Shown: positions 43,814 through 53,240 of the stretch, one piece after another
How positions within the stretch are numbered: the first letter of the stretch is position 1
Layout: each line of letters opens with the position of its first letter
Source: Actinomadura sp. DC4
Lineage (GTDB): Bacteria > Actinomycetota > Actinomycetes > Streptosporangiales > Streptosporangiaceae
Direction: 5' to 3'
Assembly: GCF_030406325.1 (NCBI RefSeq)
Contig: NZ_JAUEQY010000007.1
Span: forward strand, 290,122-354,121
Length of the DNA: 64,000 bases
The notes under the pieces: generated by a model
Told to the model about the DNA's origin: nothing
What the model saw: the letters and a program-made list of their open reading frames with translations, nothing else
Databases searched by the model: none
Made by a program: the position numbers and the translations under genes

Positions 43814-43929
43814 CGTGCCACCGTGAACAGCGCGGTCAGCGCGATCGCGGCGATCATGAAGGCGAGCGTGGCGGCGAAGATCTGCTGCCGCACGCGGCGG
43901 TACGCCTGTTCCTCGACCGGCTCGGTCAT
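43810..43929 (-). CDS. 39-residue membrane peptide
   Basis: Reads MTEPVEEQAYRRVRQQIF followed by one hydrophobic helix (AATLAFMIAAIALTALFTVA). It overlaps the upstream GTPase gene and the downstream CHAT gene by 4 bp (ATGA) at each end, which argues it is translated. An amphipathic basic start plus one helix suggests a small anchor or regulator. Comparable small membrane peptides often tune larger complexes; no homologue recognised. Confidence 0.65.
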   Translation of the reverse strand: MTEPVEEQAYRRVRQQIFAATLAFMIAAIALTALFTVAR

Positions 43930-45467
43930 GGCCCCTCCCCCGGGAGACTCACGCCGGACGGGGCCAGCAGCCAGCGCATGAGATCGGCGACCGACGGGTC
44001 GACCGTGCCGCCGGTGTCGAGCACCGCGGCCGTACGGAAGAAGCGGACCTTGCGGAAGCCGTGCGTCGCCGAGCGGATGAGGTTGCCCAGGCCGAGTTCG
44101 TCGCGCGCCCACGCCTCGACGTCGTCGCCGGCTCCGGGGCCCTCCAGGAGGTCCGCGCGGCTGAAGACCACGGCCAGCCGGCACTTCCCGAGGGCGACGC
44201 CCATCCGTTCCATCTCCTGCTGCGTCTGCAGGAACGCCAGGTCCGGCGACGGCGCCTTCGAGCGCTCGCCCTCCAGGCTCGCCTGCCGCTCGGCGGAGAG
44301 CCCCTCCCAGAACGCCGAGACGGACAGCGGGTCGATGACCAGCACGAACGTCCGTGCCTTGTCGAGATAGCCGAGCATCTGCGTCCGCTCGGTCCAGTAG
44401 AACAGCTCCCCCGCGGCGTCGAAGATCTGCAGGATCCGGGTGTCGTTGCCCGTGCCGAGCCGGATGATCAGCGAGCGCGGGGTCTGGACCGCCGTCTTGG
44501 GCGTCGCCCGTCCCCTGCGCAGGAAGCGGCCGGCCAGGTCGAGGTCGCCGGAGGTGAACCCGTCGGCGAGCTCGGCATTCAGCAGGCCCTTCTCGGACCA
44601 GGACCGCAGGCGCTCCGCCATGCCGTACAGCAGCCGGGTCTTGCCCGCCCCGGCGGCGCCGAACAGCGGCAGGACGATCTCCCGCGCCTCACCGGGACGG
44701 TGCTCCATCGACCGGGAGCAGCCCTGGTGCGGGCAGTACGCGGCCATCCGCGCGGTGCCGAACAGCAGCAGCGTCGGCAGCTTCGCGCCGCAGAGGCAGT
44801 GGCGGCGTACGACGCCGTACCGGCCGGGCCGGATGTCGCGGTGCCGCCGGGTGCAGCCACGGGCCGGGCAGCCGTACGCCGGATAGGGCACCCGGTCGAA
44901 ACAGTGCGGGCAGACCATCCGGATGTGCCGGATCCGCAGCAGCGCCGAGTCGGCCGCGCGCAGCACCGCGCCGGTCGTGCGCACCACCACGAACGCCACG
45001 CCGACGACGGTCAGGTGAACGAGGGCGCAGAGGGCGAACCCGGCCATCCCCAGCAGGCTCCCGACGACCAGGCCGAGGGCCCCGCCGATGCCGATCGGCG
45101 CGGTGACCACACTCGCCTGGCCCATGCCGAAGGTCTCGCTCACGAGGTCGCCGCCGAAGTTCCACAGCCGGCGGCAGCGGTCGTACGCGGTGCGCACGGC
45201 GTGGTCGGCGTCGGCGACGGCGGGCCCGTAGAAGTAGCCGAGGACGGCGGGTTCGTCATCGGCTCCGCGCCGCGGCCATCGCGGCGGGACGGGCAGGCCG
45301 GCGGGCCGCGCGACCAGCACGGTGCCCATCCCGGTCAGGTACGCGCCGGTGAACGCGACCGCGTACGCGACGCTCACCGCGAGTGCCGCGAGCGGGACGA
45401 CGACCGCCGCGTACGCCGCCACGAGGGCGACGCCGCAGAAGATCACGGCCAGATAGACGATCCACAT
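43926..45467 (-). CDS. Membrane-bound zinc-ribbon TRAFAC-type GTPase (Double-GTPase family)
   Basis: 513 residues. Two N-terminal helices (about 1-55) and two more (about 120-165) anchor it. Cys clusters (CPHC, CPARGC, CLCG, CPHQGC, residues 186-250) form zinc ribbons. The GTPase domain has Walker A GAAGAGKT at 270-277, FDAAGE (350-354) in the switch II position and FSRAD (436-439) in the base-recognition place. Proteins of this kind occur in pairs with GAP1 proteins in conflict systems. Its partner GTPase is at 47800-48984. Confidence 0.85.
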   Translation of the reverse strand: MWIVYLAVIFCGVALVAAYAAVVVPLAALAVSVAYAVAFTGAYLTGMGTVLVARPAGLPVPPRWPRRGADDEPAVLGYFYGPAVADADHAVRTAYDRCRRLWNFGGDLVSETFGMGQASVVTAPIGIGGALGLVVGSLLGMAGFALCALVHLTVVGVAFVVVRTTGAVLRAADSALLRIRHIRMVCPHCFDRVPYPAYGCPARGCTRRHRDIRPGRYGVVRRHCLCGAKLPTLLLFGTARMAAYCPHQGCSRSMEHRPGEAREIVLPLFGAAGAGKTRLLYGMAERLRSWSEKGLLNAELADGFTSGDLDLAGRFLRRGRATPKTAVQTPRSLIIRLGTGNDTRILQIFDAAGELFYWTERTQMLGYLDKARTFVLVIDPLSVSAFWEGLSAERQASLEGERSKAPSPDLAFLQTQQEMERMGVALGKCRLAVVFSRADLLEGPGAGDDVEAWARDELGLGNLIRSATHGFRKVRFFRTAAVLDTGGTVDPSVADLMRWLLAPSGVSLPGEGP

Positions 45468-45473
45468 GGCGTG

Positions 45474-47792
45474 TCACCTCTCACCGCGGGACGACCGCGC
45501 GTCGCCGAACAGCCGGCGGCGGCCCGAGCCCCGGTACTCATCGCGCCACGCCTGGAAGCGGTCCGCCGTCTCCGGGTCGAGCTGACGCGCGAGGGCGTTG
45601 AGCTCGCGCCGCTTCCACTCGCGTACCGGCCCGAACGCGATGGCGAGGGTCTGCTCCACCGGCCGGCCCGTCACGTCGAAGTGGGCGAGGGCGGCGAAGA
45701 CGCGTGCCGCCAGCGTCCGGTCCGCGCGCAGGGGCGACAGCCGCCGCCACACGTCGTCGCCGAACGCCGTGAGGACCTCCTCCGGGCATCCGCGCAGCGC
45801 GGCGCCCAGCGGATCGGCCTGGGCGAGCAGCGACGACAGCTCGCGGCGGAGTAACCGCCGTACGTCGTCGCCGCCGTACTCGTAGGCCTGGTACAGCTCG
45901 GCGAACACCCCGACGTCGCCCTTCGGAACGCGCTTGCGGGCCCGGCCGAGCAGCGGCGCGACCCGCGACGCCCCGCGTACGCCGTTGCGCACGTCGACGG
46001 GCAGGCGGGGCAGGAGCGGATGCTCGGCGATCGCCTCGGCGAGCCGCAGCCAGCCCTCGGTGCGCTTGTCCCGCGAGGCGTCCGCGATCTCGTGCGCGAA
46101 CCAGTCCAGGACGTCCGGGGGCGGCGGGTCGGCCACCGCGTCGAGGAGCTCGGTGAGGTCCTCCGGCGGGCAGCCCCTCGGCCAGAGCCGGGTCAGCAGG
46201 GCGCCGTCGAACAGCGGCGTGCGCCGCAGGTCCCTGATGCGGTCGAACGCCTCCAGGGGCGCGGCCCTCCCCCCGTCCGCCGCGATCAGCCACCACTGCT
46301 CGGCCAGCACGGGATGGGCGGTGAGGTCGCCGCGCCCGACGAGCCCGGCGAGCGGGCCGCCGAGCGCCCGCCGGGCCTCCTCCGGCGTCGCCCGGGCCAG
46401 CCGGTCGAGCAGGCCGTGCAGGACGGCGGGCCGTCCGCCGAGCAGTGCGGCGAGTGCCGCCTCCGGGGCGGACGCGTCGAGCGTGCGCCCGTACCGCTCC
46501 AGGTCCGCCTCGAAGGGATCGGCGCCCGCCGCTTCGGCCCAGGTCAGCAGGGTCAGGGCGGCCTCGGGGGCGATGCGCGGCAGCGCCTCGGCGACCCGCG
46601 CGCGCACCTTCTCGCGTACGCGGGGCGTGGTGATGCGGATGGGGTCGCCGCGCCCGAAGGTGCGGTCCGTCAGGAGCTCTTCCAGGCGTTCCACCCGGCC
46701 GCCCGAGCCCAGCCGGCTCGCCACGTCGAGCAGGCCGCGCACCCGCGCGTCGTCCAGGGTGTCCGGCGGCCGGCCCAGCAGCATGTCGAGCACGACCCCG
46801 GTGTGCTGCGCGGGCAGCCGGCCGGCCGCCGCGGGCAGCCACGAGGCGACGGCGGCGACGTCCTCCGCGGTGAGGGCGGTGCCGAGCAGCGCCGCCGCGG
46901 CGGCCACCGGCGCGTACCAGCCGTCCAGGTCCGCCTCCCCGCCGGAGGCGAACGCGCCCGCCTGCTGCCACAGCCCCGCCGTGGCCATCACCCCGGACCG
47001 GACGAGGAGCGCGGCGAGCGGGTGCACCGCGATGCCGGGCGTGCCGCCGGACGCGGCGTCGAACAGGTGGAAGGCGAGTTCGGCGTCGCGCGGCAGGGCC
47101 TCCGCCAGCAGCCCGATGACGTGGTGACGCGTGTACCCGGGCCGGTGGCTGTAGGTGGTGAAGGTCATACGGCGGCCGAGCCTGTCGCCGAGGAGGTAGG
47201 AGAGCGCGGCGATCCACCAGGCGTTCTCGGCGGCGTCCCGGCCGGCCAGCAGCACCGGTTTGTCCCCGGCCATCGCCCGGTCCACCGCCGACAGCAGGAC
47301 CGGCAGCATCGCCGCCCCGCCGCGCGCGTCGAGGAACGCCTGGGTGTCGGGCCGGTCCACGGCGCCACGGGCCGGCGGACCGGACAGCGCGGGCAGCTCC
47401 GTGGCCCGTACCGGGACGCGCCGCCAGAACGGCGCGCCCCACAGCTCGACCGGGAGCAGGGCGCCGAAGTCGGCCTCCGGCGTCTCGGTCACCAGAGCGT
47501 GGGCGAAGTAGTTTCCGGGGCGGCCGGAGTAGTCGTCGCCGGCGAACACGACCTGCGCGGTGATCGTGGCCTCGCTCGCCTCGCTGAAGGCGTGGGAGAA
47601 GGCCACCGGGTAGACGCCCGGATCCTCCGGTGGCGTGGCCAGGAACTCGCGCGGGGGCTCGTACACGGTGCCGTCCTCGACCTCGCGCATGATCGGCGTC
47701 GAGACTCCGGGCGTGACCGCGTTGAACTGGTAGCCCCCGTAGCCGGCCAGGCCGTTCTCGCAGGAGGTGTAGTAGAGCTGCCGGAAGGTCAT
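45474..47792 (-). CDS. GTPase-associated protein 1 (GAP1)-like protein
   Basis: 772 residues. The N-terminus FRQLYYTSCENGLAGYGGYQFNAVTPGV, with PVAFSHAF and GNYFAHALV, has the pattern of the GAP1 N-terminal domain described with double-GTPase genes. The rest is helical with a middle and C-terminal segment of the same protein type. No enzyme motif. It lies between the two GTPase genes, 6 and 7 bp from each, as expected for an obligate partner. Its molecular job in those systems is not established. Confidence 0.75.
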   Translation of the reverse strand: MTFRQLYYTSCENGLAGYGGYQFNAVTPGVSTPIMREVEDGTVYEPPREFLATPPEDPGVYPVAFSHAFSEASEATITAQVVFAGDDYSGRPGNYFAHALVTETPEADFGALLPVELWGAPFWRRVPVRATELPALSGPPARGAVDRPDTQAFLDARGGAAMLPVLLSAVDRAMAGDKPVLLAGRDAAENAWWIAALSYLLGDRLGRRMTFTTYSHRPGYTRHHVIGLLAEALPRDAELAFHLFDAASGGTPGIAVHPLAALLVRSGVMATAGLWQQAGAFASGGEADLDGWYAPVAAAAALLGTALTAEDVAAVASWLPAAAGRLPAQHTGVVLDMLLGRPPDTLDDARVRGLLDVASRLGSGGRVERLEELLTDRTFGRGDPIRITTPRVREKVRARVAEALPRIAPEAALTLLTWAEAAGADPFEADLERYGRTLDASAPEAALAALLGGRPAVLHGLLDRLARATPEEARRALGGPLAGLVGRGDLTAHPVLAEQWWLIAADGGRAAPLEAFDRIRDLRRTPLFDGALLTRLWPRGCPPEDLTELLDAVADPPPPDVLDWFAHEIADASRDKRTEGWLRLAEAIAEHPLLPRLPVDVRNGVRGASRVAPLLGRARKRVPKGDVGVFAELYQAYEYGGDDVRRLLRRELSSLLAQADPLGAALRGCPEEVLTAFGDDVWRRLSPLRADRTLAARVFAALAHFDVTGRPVEQTLAIAFGPVREWKRRELNALARQLDPETADRFQAWRDEYRGSGRRRLFGDARSSRGER

Positions 47793-47799
47793 GTCGGCC

Positions 47800-48984
47800 T
47801 CACTTCGTCCGTACGGCGCCGAATCGGCCGAGAATCCACATGAACGGATCGGTGACGCGGTACGGCCGGATGCCCCGCGGGGAGATCCGGTTGTCCGCGG
47901 TCGGCGTCTCGCCGAGGGCCGAGACGCCGAAGTAGCGGTACCGGCGGTAGTGCAGCCGGACGAGCTGGTCGATGCGCGAGCCCTCCCAGCGGGTGAGCAG
48001 CCGCTGGATCTCGGTGTGCACCTCCTGGCCGTCCCGCTCGTCGAAGTACGGCGACTCGGGCGGCGGCCGGCGCAGGGGGCTGGTCTCCTTCAGGTCATGG
48101 GCCAGCGCGTCCATCTTCGTGAAGACGACCGCCAGCGGCTTGTTGATCAGTTCGTTCGGCCGCCGGCCGCCCGTGGCGAGCACGAGGTCGGTGATGTTCT
48201 CCAGCACGGTGGCCGGGTCGTCGCGGGCGGTGCCCGGGTCGGGCAGCGCGCCGGGGGCGGCGAGCCCTCGTGCGCCCCGCATCTGCAGCGGGTCGAGGAG
48301 TAAGACGATGCCGTCGGCGGCGGCCAGGTAGCGGACGTTCTCCTCCACCGAGCTCTGCGACCGAAGGTCCTCACCCGCCGTGTCGAAGAACGACAGCAGC
48401 GTGTGCTGCGGGCCGCCGGTCCCGAGCGACCGGCGGCCGTCGGTCGTGAAGCGGAACACCAGGGGCGCCTGGTTCCCGCTCTTCGTCGTGCCCAGCAGCT
48501 TCGAGCCGCGGTACAGCGGCTGCTCGTACCGCTCGGCGAAGGCGTGCCGGGTGTTGTCGTCCGCGCCGCTGATGGCCGCGTTGAGGCGGTCGCCGACCCG
48601 GTGCATCAGCTCGTGCACGAGCACGGTCATGAACACGGTCTTGCCGCTCTCCTTCGCGCCGACCAGCGCGATGAGACGGCTGCGGACCTTGCCGAAGTGC
48701 ACCGGGAGCTGGCTGTGGCAGGCCGGGCAGATCCGCGTCGTGGTGGTCGAGCCGCAGCGCGGGCAGTCAGAGCTCGGCGTACGGCCGTCGGCGGCGAAGG
48801 CGGGCGGCAGGGCGCCGCCCATGCCGATCCGGGCCCTCAGCAGTTCGTCCACGACGGACTGGCAGCGTCTTCCCTGCCGGCTCGGCCGGCCGTTGCACCG
48901 GAACTCGATGGCGCGTTCGGCGAACTCCTCATAGCAGTACGGGCAGTACAACCGGGTGCCGGTCAGCAGTGGCAGTGGCCTCAT
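47800..48984 (-). CDS. Zinc-ribbon TRAFAC-type GTPase (Double-GTPase family)
   Basis: 394 residues, starting in an ATGA overlap with the FN3 gene and with AAGGAGA upstream. CPYC near residue 14, then CPRC and CPAC around residues 74-89, make zinc ribbons. Walker A GAKESGKT is at 109-116, SFFDTAGED at 198-206 (switch II) and VFTKMD at 287-292 (guanine specificity). There is no membrane helix, unlike its partner. The two probably form a heterodimer switch. The trigger is unknown. Confidence 0.87.
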   Translation of the reverse strand: MRPLPLLTGTRLYCPYCYEEFAERAIEFRCNGRPSRQGRRCQSVVDELLRARIGMGGALPPAFAADGRTPSSDCPRCGSTTTTRICPACHSQLPVHFGKVRSRLIALVGAKESGKTVFMTVLVHELMHRVGDRLNAAISGADDNTRHAFAERYEQPLYRGSKLLGTTKSGNQAPLVFRFTTDGRRSLGTGGPQHTLLSFFDTAGEDLRSQSSVEENVRYLAAADGIVLLLDPLQMRGARGLAAPGALPDPGTARDDPATVLENITDLVLATGGRRPNELINKPLAVVFTKMDALAHDLKETSPLRRPPPESPYFDERDGQEVHTEIQRLLTRWEGSRIDQLVRLHYRRYRYFGVSALGETPTADNRISPRGIRPYRVTDPFMWILGRFGAVRTK

Positions 48985-51605
48985 CGGACTCTCATCTCCT
49001 TCCGGGGCGGGGGGAACAGCAGCACGCCGTCGGCTCCAGCGTCGGGCGCGACGAAACAGCCCAGCCAGGCCGTCCCCTTGACGGGCAGCTCGACGGTGGC
49101 CGTGACCGGCGCGTCCGGCGCGATCGGCTGCGCCTCGACCCGCGCCACCGGCACGCCCTCGCCGGCCTCGTCCGGCGGGAGGTTCCCGGTGGTGCGCACG
49201 ACGACGACCTCCGGCAGCCGGGCCGGGCGCTCGGCGGTGAACTCGATGACGCGCTGCCGCGGGTGCAGCGGCCCGGCGCGGCGGATCCGGTAGTGGACGG
49301 CGACCGGCCGGGCGGCCACCGTGACCCGCGCGGGCGGCGCGGTACGCCCGTCCGCATAGACCGCGTGCACGTCGAAGGCGGTCTCGGCCGGGCCCGCGGT
49401 GAGGGCGACGGCACCTTCGTCGTGGTAGACGCGGTGGGTGAACCGGCGCTCGCCGCCGGGCCAGCGGACCAGCGCCTCCACCGCGTCGGCCGGCCAGGCC
49501 CAGCTCAGCGCGACGACGTCGTGCCGGCGTTCGGCCACCACGTCGCGTACGGGCTCGGACAGGCCGACCTCGACGGTGCCGCCGACGACGGCGCGCCCTC
49601 CCGCCACGGTGAGCGCGGTGAGGAAGTGCCGGCCCGGCGGCGGGGCGAACTCCACCGACGTGCGCCCGTCCCGGCCGGCCCGCTGCACGCCGGTGACCGC
49701 CATGCCGATCCGGGCCGCCTCCGCGAGCGCGACGCTCGTACCCGCACGGACCGCCGGGGCCGTCGCGCCCAGGACCAGCCGGACCTGGCCGTACGCCGCC
49801 GGCGTCCAGCCGGCCACGACGGTCGGCCGGGCGCCCTCGCCCAGCCGCAGGTCCAGGTCGGTGACCGGCTGCGGCGCCGGCGCGGGGACGGCCGAGAGGG
49901 TGACGCCCGCCGAGCGGCGCAGGTCGCCGGAGGGCGAGCGGTAACACGCCACGATCCGGTAGTGGTACTCCGTCCCGGTGCGCAGGCCGGTGTCGCTGAA
50001 GCCGTCGGAGGAGGCGGTCACGCGGACGCCCTCGTCGCCGCGCGGCGGACGGCCCTCGCCGCGTACGACGGTCACCGAGTGGACGGAGGGGTGCGCACGC
50101 CAGGCGGCCGTGACCGCGTCGTCGTGCGCCGTCACCTCCGGCTCGGCGACCTCCGGCGTGAACACGACCGCCGGCGTCCCCGCCGCCCGCGACCACGTAC
50201 GGCCTCCGCGTGAGGCGAAGACGCCGTAGAACAGGTCGGTCCCCGTGGGCGCCTCCGGGTCGAGGAGCTCGCACCGGTCCACGGACGCGGCGACGGTGTG
50301 GCCCTCGGCGGGCGAGGCCGGCGCCCGCTCGGTGCCGCGGCACACGCGGTAGCGCACCGGGCCGGCCCGCGTGAGGCTCGGCTCCCAGGTGAGCAGCACG
50401 TGGTCCCCGTCGACCCGTGCCGTCGCCCCGCGCACGGGTGGCGGGGGCACCGCGGCCAGCCGCTCGGCGAGGTCGGCGTCGTCCTCGGCCAGCGCGATCG
50501 CCTCGGACAGCAGGCGCGCCGCGTGCTCGCGGCGCCCGGCGGCCTCCTCCCGGTCGGCCCTCGTGACCAGCGCGGCCACCTCGGCCTCACGTTCCGCGAC
50601 CTTCTCCCGCAGCGGATCGGCGGGCGGCAGCCCGGCGGCCAGCCGCTGGGCGGCGCGCAGGCGGCCGCCGGCGAGCTCCTCGGCCACCTGCCGCTGTACG
50701 GCCTCGACCGTGTCGCCGGCCAGCATGGCGGCGGCCAGGATCCCGGCGTCGTCCTCGGCCAGGCCGAGCTCGTGCGCCTGGCCCGCGATCACCTTCTGCA
50801 CGAACTTGTCCAGGACGAACGGGCGCAGCCGTTCGAGGATCTCCCACAGGACCAGGGCCTCGAACTGACCGGGCCGGCCCAGCGCCGCGCGCAGGATGGC
50901 CAGCAGATTCGCGGTCGGCGTCTTGCCGGGATCGTTGAACGGAAGGGCCTCCAGCCGGCGGCTCGCGGCGTCGAGCGCCGTGTCGTCCAGGCGGCGCCCG
51001 TCCGCGAGCCGGAAGTGGCCGAGCAGGTGGAACCCGCGGCGTACGTCCTCGCCGAAGACCGCCTCGGCGCACAGGCCCAGGCCGAGCGCGTTGACGTGCC
51101 GGGCCAGGTCGGCGTACTTCGGCGGGGCCTGCACCGGCAGCCGGGGCAGCGTGTCGACGACCCGTACGCCGGCGTCCGTGATCGCCTTGCGCACCTGCGC
51201 GTCGCTCACGCCGCCGCCCGCAGCGGCGCGGAGCCGGGCGACGGTGAGCGGGCCGACGTGGGTCGCCGCGCCCGCCTCCGCCTGGGCGAGCCGCGCGAGC
51301 CGGGCCCGCTGCTCGCGGCTCGTACGCTCGCGCTCCCGTGCGAACCCCTGCGGGCTGAGGGCACCGGCCTTGTCGAGCTCGGCGTGGGCGGCGAGCAGCG
51401 CGGTGGCGAGCGCCGCGTACGTCCGCTTGTTCCGCAGCTCGCGCCAGTAGGCGAGCACCTGCCCGACCTGGGCCTCGAAGGCGGCCCGGTCGGGCACCAC
51501 GTTGGGCACCCCGTAGCGGGTGAACAGGTCGGCCGGGAGGACGTTGCCCGCACGGCGTGCGGGCTCCAGCACCTCGAGCCGGTAACGCTCACGCTCCAGC
51601 GCCAT
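48981..51605 (-). CDS. Multi-FN3 protein with helical N-terminal domain
   Basis: 874 residues. Residues 1-400 are charged and helical, with GVSDAQVRKAITDAGVRVV as a possible helix-turn-helix-like stretch. From about 405 on, four or five beta-sandwich modules of fibronectin III character follow (VLLTWEPS, TDLFYGVFAS, TGTEYHYRIVACY, VALSWAWP). There is no signal peptide, so it is cytoplasmic despite the FN3 modules. Directly after an Hsp70 gene (3-bp gap), it could be a scaffold or client. No enzymatic motif. Confidence 0.75.
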   Translation of the reverse strand: MALERERYRLEVLEPARRAGNVLPADLFTRYGVPNVVPDRAAFEAQVGQVLAYWRELRNKRTYAALATALLAAHAELDKAGALSPQGFARERERTSREQRARLARLAQAEAGAATHVGPLTVARLRAAAGGGVSDAQVRKAITDAGVRVVDTLPRLPVQAPPKYADLARHVNALGLGLCAEAVFGEDVRRGFHLLGHFRLADGRRLDDTALDAASRRLEALPFNDPGKTPTANLLAILRAALGRPGQFEALVLWEILERLRPFVLDKFVQKVIAGQAHELGLAEDDAGILAAAMLAGDTVEAVQRQVAEELAGGRLRAAQRLAAGLPPADPLREKVAEREAEVAALVTRADREEAAGRREHAARLLSEAIALAEDDADLAERLAAVPPPPVRGATARVDGDHVLLTWEPSLTRAGPVRYRVCRGTERAPASPAEGHTVAASVDRCELLDPEAPTGTDLFYGVFASRGGRTWSRAAGTPAVVFTPEVAEPEVTAHDDAVTAAWRAHPSVHSVTVVRGEGRPPRGDEGVRVTASSDGFSDTGLRTGTEYHYRIVACYRSPSGDLRRSAGVTLSAVPAPAPQPVTDLDLRLGEGARPTVVAGWTPAAYGQVRLVLGATAPAVRAGTSVALAEAARIGMAVTGVQRAGRDGRTSVEFAPPPGRHFLTALTVAGGRAVVGGTVEVGLSEPVRDVVAERRHDVVALSWAWPADAVEALVRWPGGERRFTHRVYHDEGAVALTAGPAETAFDVHAVYADGRTAPPARVTVAARPVAVHYRIRRAGPLHPRQRVIEFTAERPARLPEVVVVRTTGNLPPDEAGEGVPVARVEAQPIAPDAPVTATVELPVKGTAWLGCFVAPDAGADGVLLFPPPRKEMRVR

Positions 51606-51608
51606 GGG

Positions 51609-53240
51609 CTATCCGCTCACCTCGTACCGGGCCACCGCACTGGTGGCCTCCCGAACCTCGGCCTCTTCGAGTCCCCCGATCTGGATCTCGAAGCGGACCT
51701 CACGCCCGGAGCCGGCCTCCCTGCCGTGCACCTTCAGCAGGCCGGTCGGGTTCATGAAGAAGGTGACCTCGAACGGCGCCCCGGCCGGGCGCAGCGGGAG
51801 GTCGGTGAGCATGCCGTCCCCGATGTGGGTGTTGTGCGCCAGCTCGTCGGAGGCGACCGACCCGGCCTGCTCCCAGACCTCCAGCCGTACGGAGTTCTGG
51901 TTGTCGGTGACCGTGTAGAAGGTCTGCGGGCCGGTGTCGGCGGGCAGTTCGGTGTTGGCGGTCAGCAGGTGCGCGACGAGCTCGCGGGCACGGTCCGGAT
52001 CGGTCGTGAACACCGGGTCCTTGCTGTCCACGACCTTGAGGCCGAACGCACGGGGCACCACGGTGGCCACACGCTTGGCGGCCATGGTCTCGACCTGCTC
52101 GACGCTGATGCCGAGCTGGTCGGCGACGTCTTGGGCGGTCTCCCCCGACCCCGGCCCGTCTTCACCGTCCATGCCGATCTTGACCCGCTGTACGAGGGCG
52201 AACAGTGCGGCGCCCTTGGCCACCGCGAGGTCCGGGTCGTGCAGCCGGGCGTCGAGACCGAACCGCTCCTTGAGCGTCCGCGCCACCGCCGGCGTACGGG
52301 TCATGCCGCCCACGAGGAGCACGTCGTCGAACCGGGTGACGCCCTTGTCCCGCGCGGTGGCGATCGTCCGCTCGGTGATCTCCATCGTGCGCTCGAGGAG
52401 CTCGGAGGTGAGCTCCTCCAACCCGTCGCGGGTGAGTTCGAGCTGTACGACCGAGCCGTCGAACCGCATGTTGTGGCGGCGGCTCTGGGTGGAGCTGAGC
52501 TCCTTCTTCAACTGCTCGGCCGAGATCGCCAGATCCTGTACGAACTGCTCGTCCCCGCCCGGGTCGAGGTCGGAGTGCTGGTCGGTGAAGCCGTTCAGCA
52601 GGTAGTCGATGATCTTGGAGTCCCAGTCGGCGCCGCCCAGGTGATGGTCGCCGTCGGTGCAGACCACCTGGACGTCACCGCCGTCGAGCCGGATGACGGT
52701 CGTGTCGAACGTGCCGCCGCCGAGGTCGTACACGAGGAGGTGACGGACACCGGCGTCCTCGGTCAGCGCCTCGTAGTGCAGGGCCGCCGCGACCGGCTCG
52801 GCCAGCACGTCGAGGACGTTCAGCCCGGCGATCTGCCCCGCCTTGCGGGTCGCGTCGCGCTCCAGCACCCCGAAGTAGGCGGGCACCGTGATGACGACGT
52901 CCTTCACCGGCTCGCCGGTGTCCTCCTCGGCGTTGCGCGCCAGCTCCCGCAGGATCAGCGCCGAGATCGACTCGGGTGCGTGGGACTCGCCGTGGAACTC
53001 CCGCCGGGCGTCGCCCTGGCCGATCTGCCGCTTGATGAGCTCGACCACCAGGTCGGGGTTGAGCATGGCGGAGTTCTTGGCCGCGCGGCCGACGACCACG
53101 CTCTGCCCGGACTCGAAGTAGACGACCGAGGGTGTGGTCTCCTCGCCGACGGCGTTCTTGGCGACCACCGCGCGCCCGGTCTCATCCACGTAGGCGATGC
53201 ACGAGTAGGTCGTGCCGAGATCGATTCCGTAGGTTGTCAT
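51609..53240 (-). CDS. Hsp70 family protein (DnaK-like, short substrate domain)
   Basis: 543 residues. [35 protein letters not shown] and LLVGGMTRTPAV are all intact. It resembles the 37846 protein closely in order and length, and also lacks the helical lid after a short beta domain (VAHLLTANTELPADTG). ATG 53240 overlaps the stop of the GrpE-like gene by 4 bp, so nucleotide-exchange factor and chaperone are made together. It opens the operon that ends with CHAT and RES genes. Confidence 0.92.
   Translation of the reverse strand: MTTYGIDLGTTYSCIAYVDETGRAVVAKNAVGEETTPSVVYFESGQSVVVGRAAKNSAMLNPDLVVELIKRQIGQGDARREFHGESHAPESISALILRELARNAEEDTGEPVKDVVITVPAYFGVLERDATRKAGQIAGLNVLDVLAEPVAAALHYEALTEDAGVRHLLVYDLGGGTFDTTVIRLDGGDVQVVCTDGDHHLGGADWDSKIIDYLLNGFTDQHSDLDPGGDEQFVQDLAISAEQLKKELSSTQSRRHNMRFDGSVVQLELTRDGLEELTSELLERTMEITERTIATARDKGVTRFDDVLLVGGMTRTPAVARTLKERFGLDARLHDPDLAVAKGAALFALVQRVKIGMDGEDGPGSGETAQDVADQLGISVEQVETMAAKRVATVVPRAFGLKVVDSKDPVFTTDPDRARELVAHLLTANTELPADTGPQTFYTVTDNQNSVRLEVWEQAGSVASDELAHNTHIGDGMLTDLPLRPAGAPFEVTFFMNPTGLLKVHGREAGSGREVRFEIQIGGLEEAEVREATSAVARYEVSG

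Noticed and set aside
48981..51605. Secreted FN3 adhesin or chitinase-like protein
   Set aside because: No signal peptide, cytoplasmic partners on both sides and a long charged helical N-terminus.
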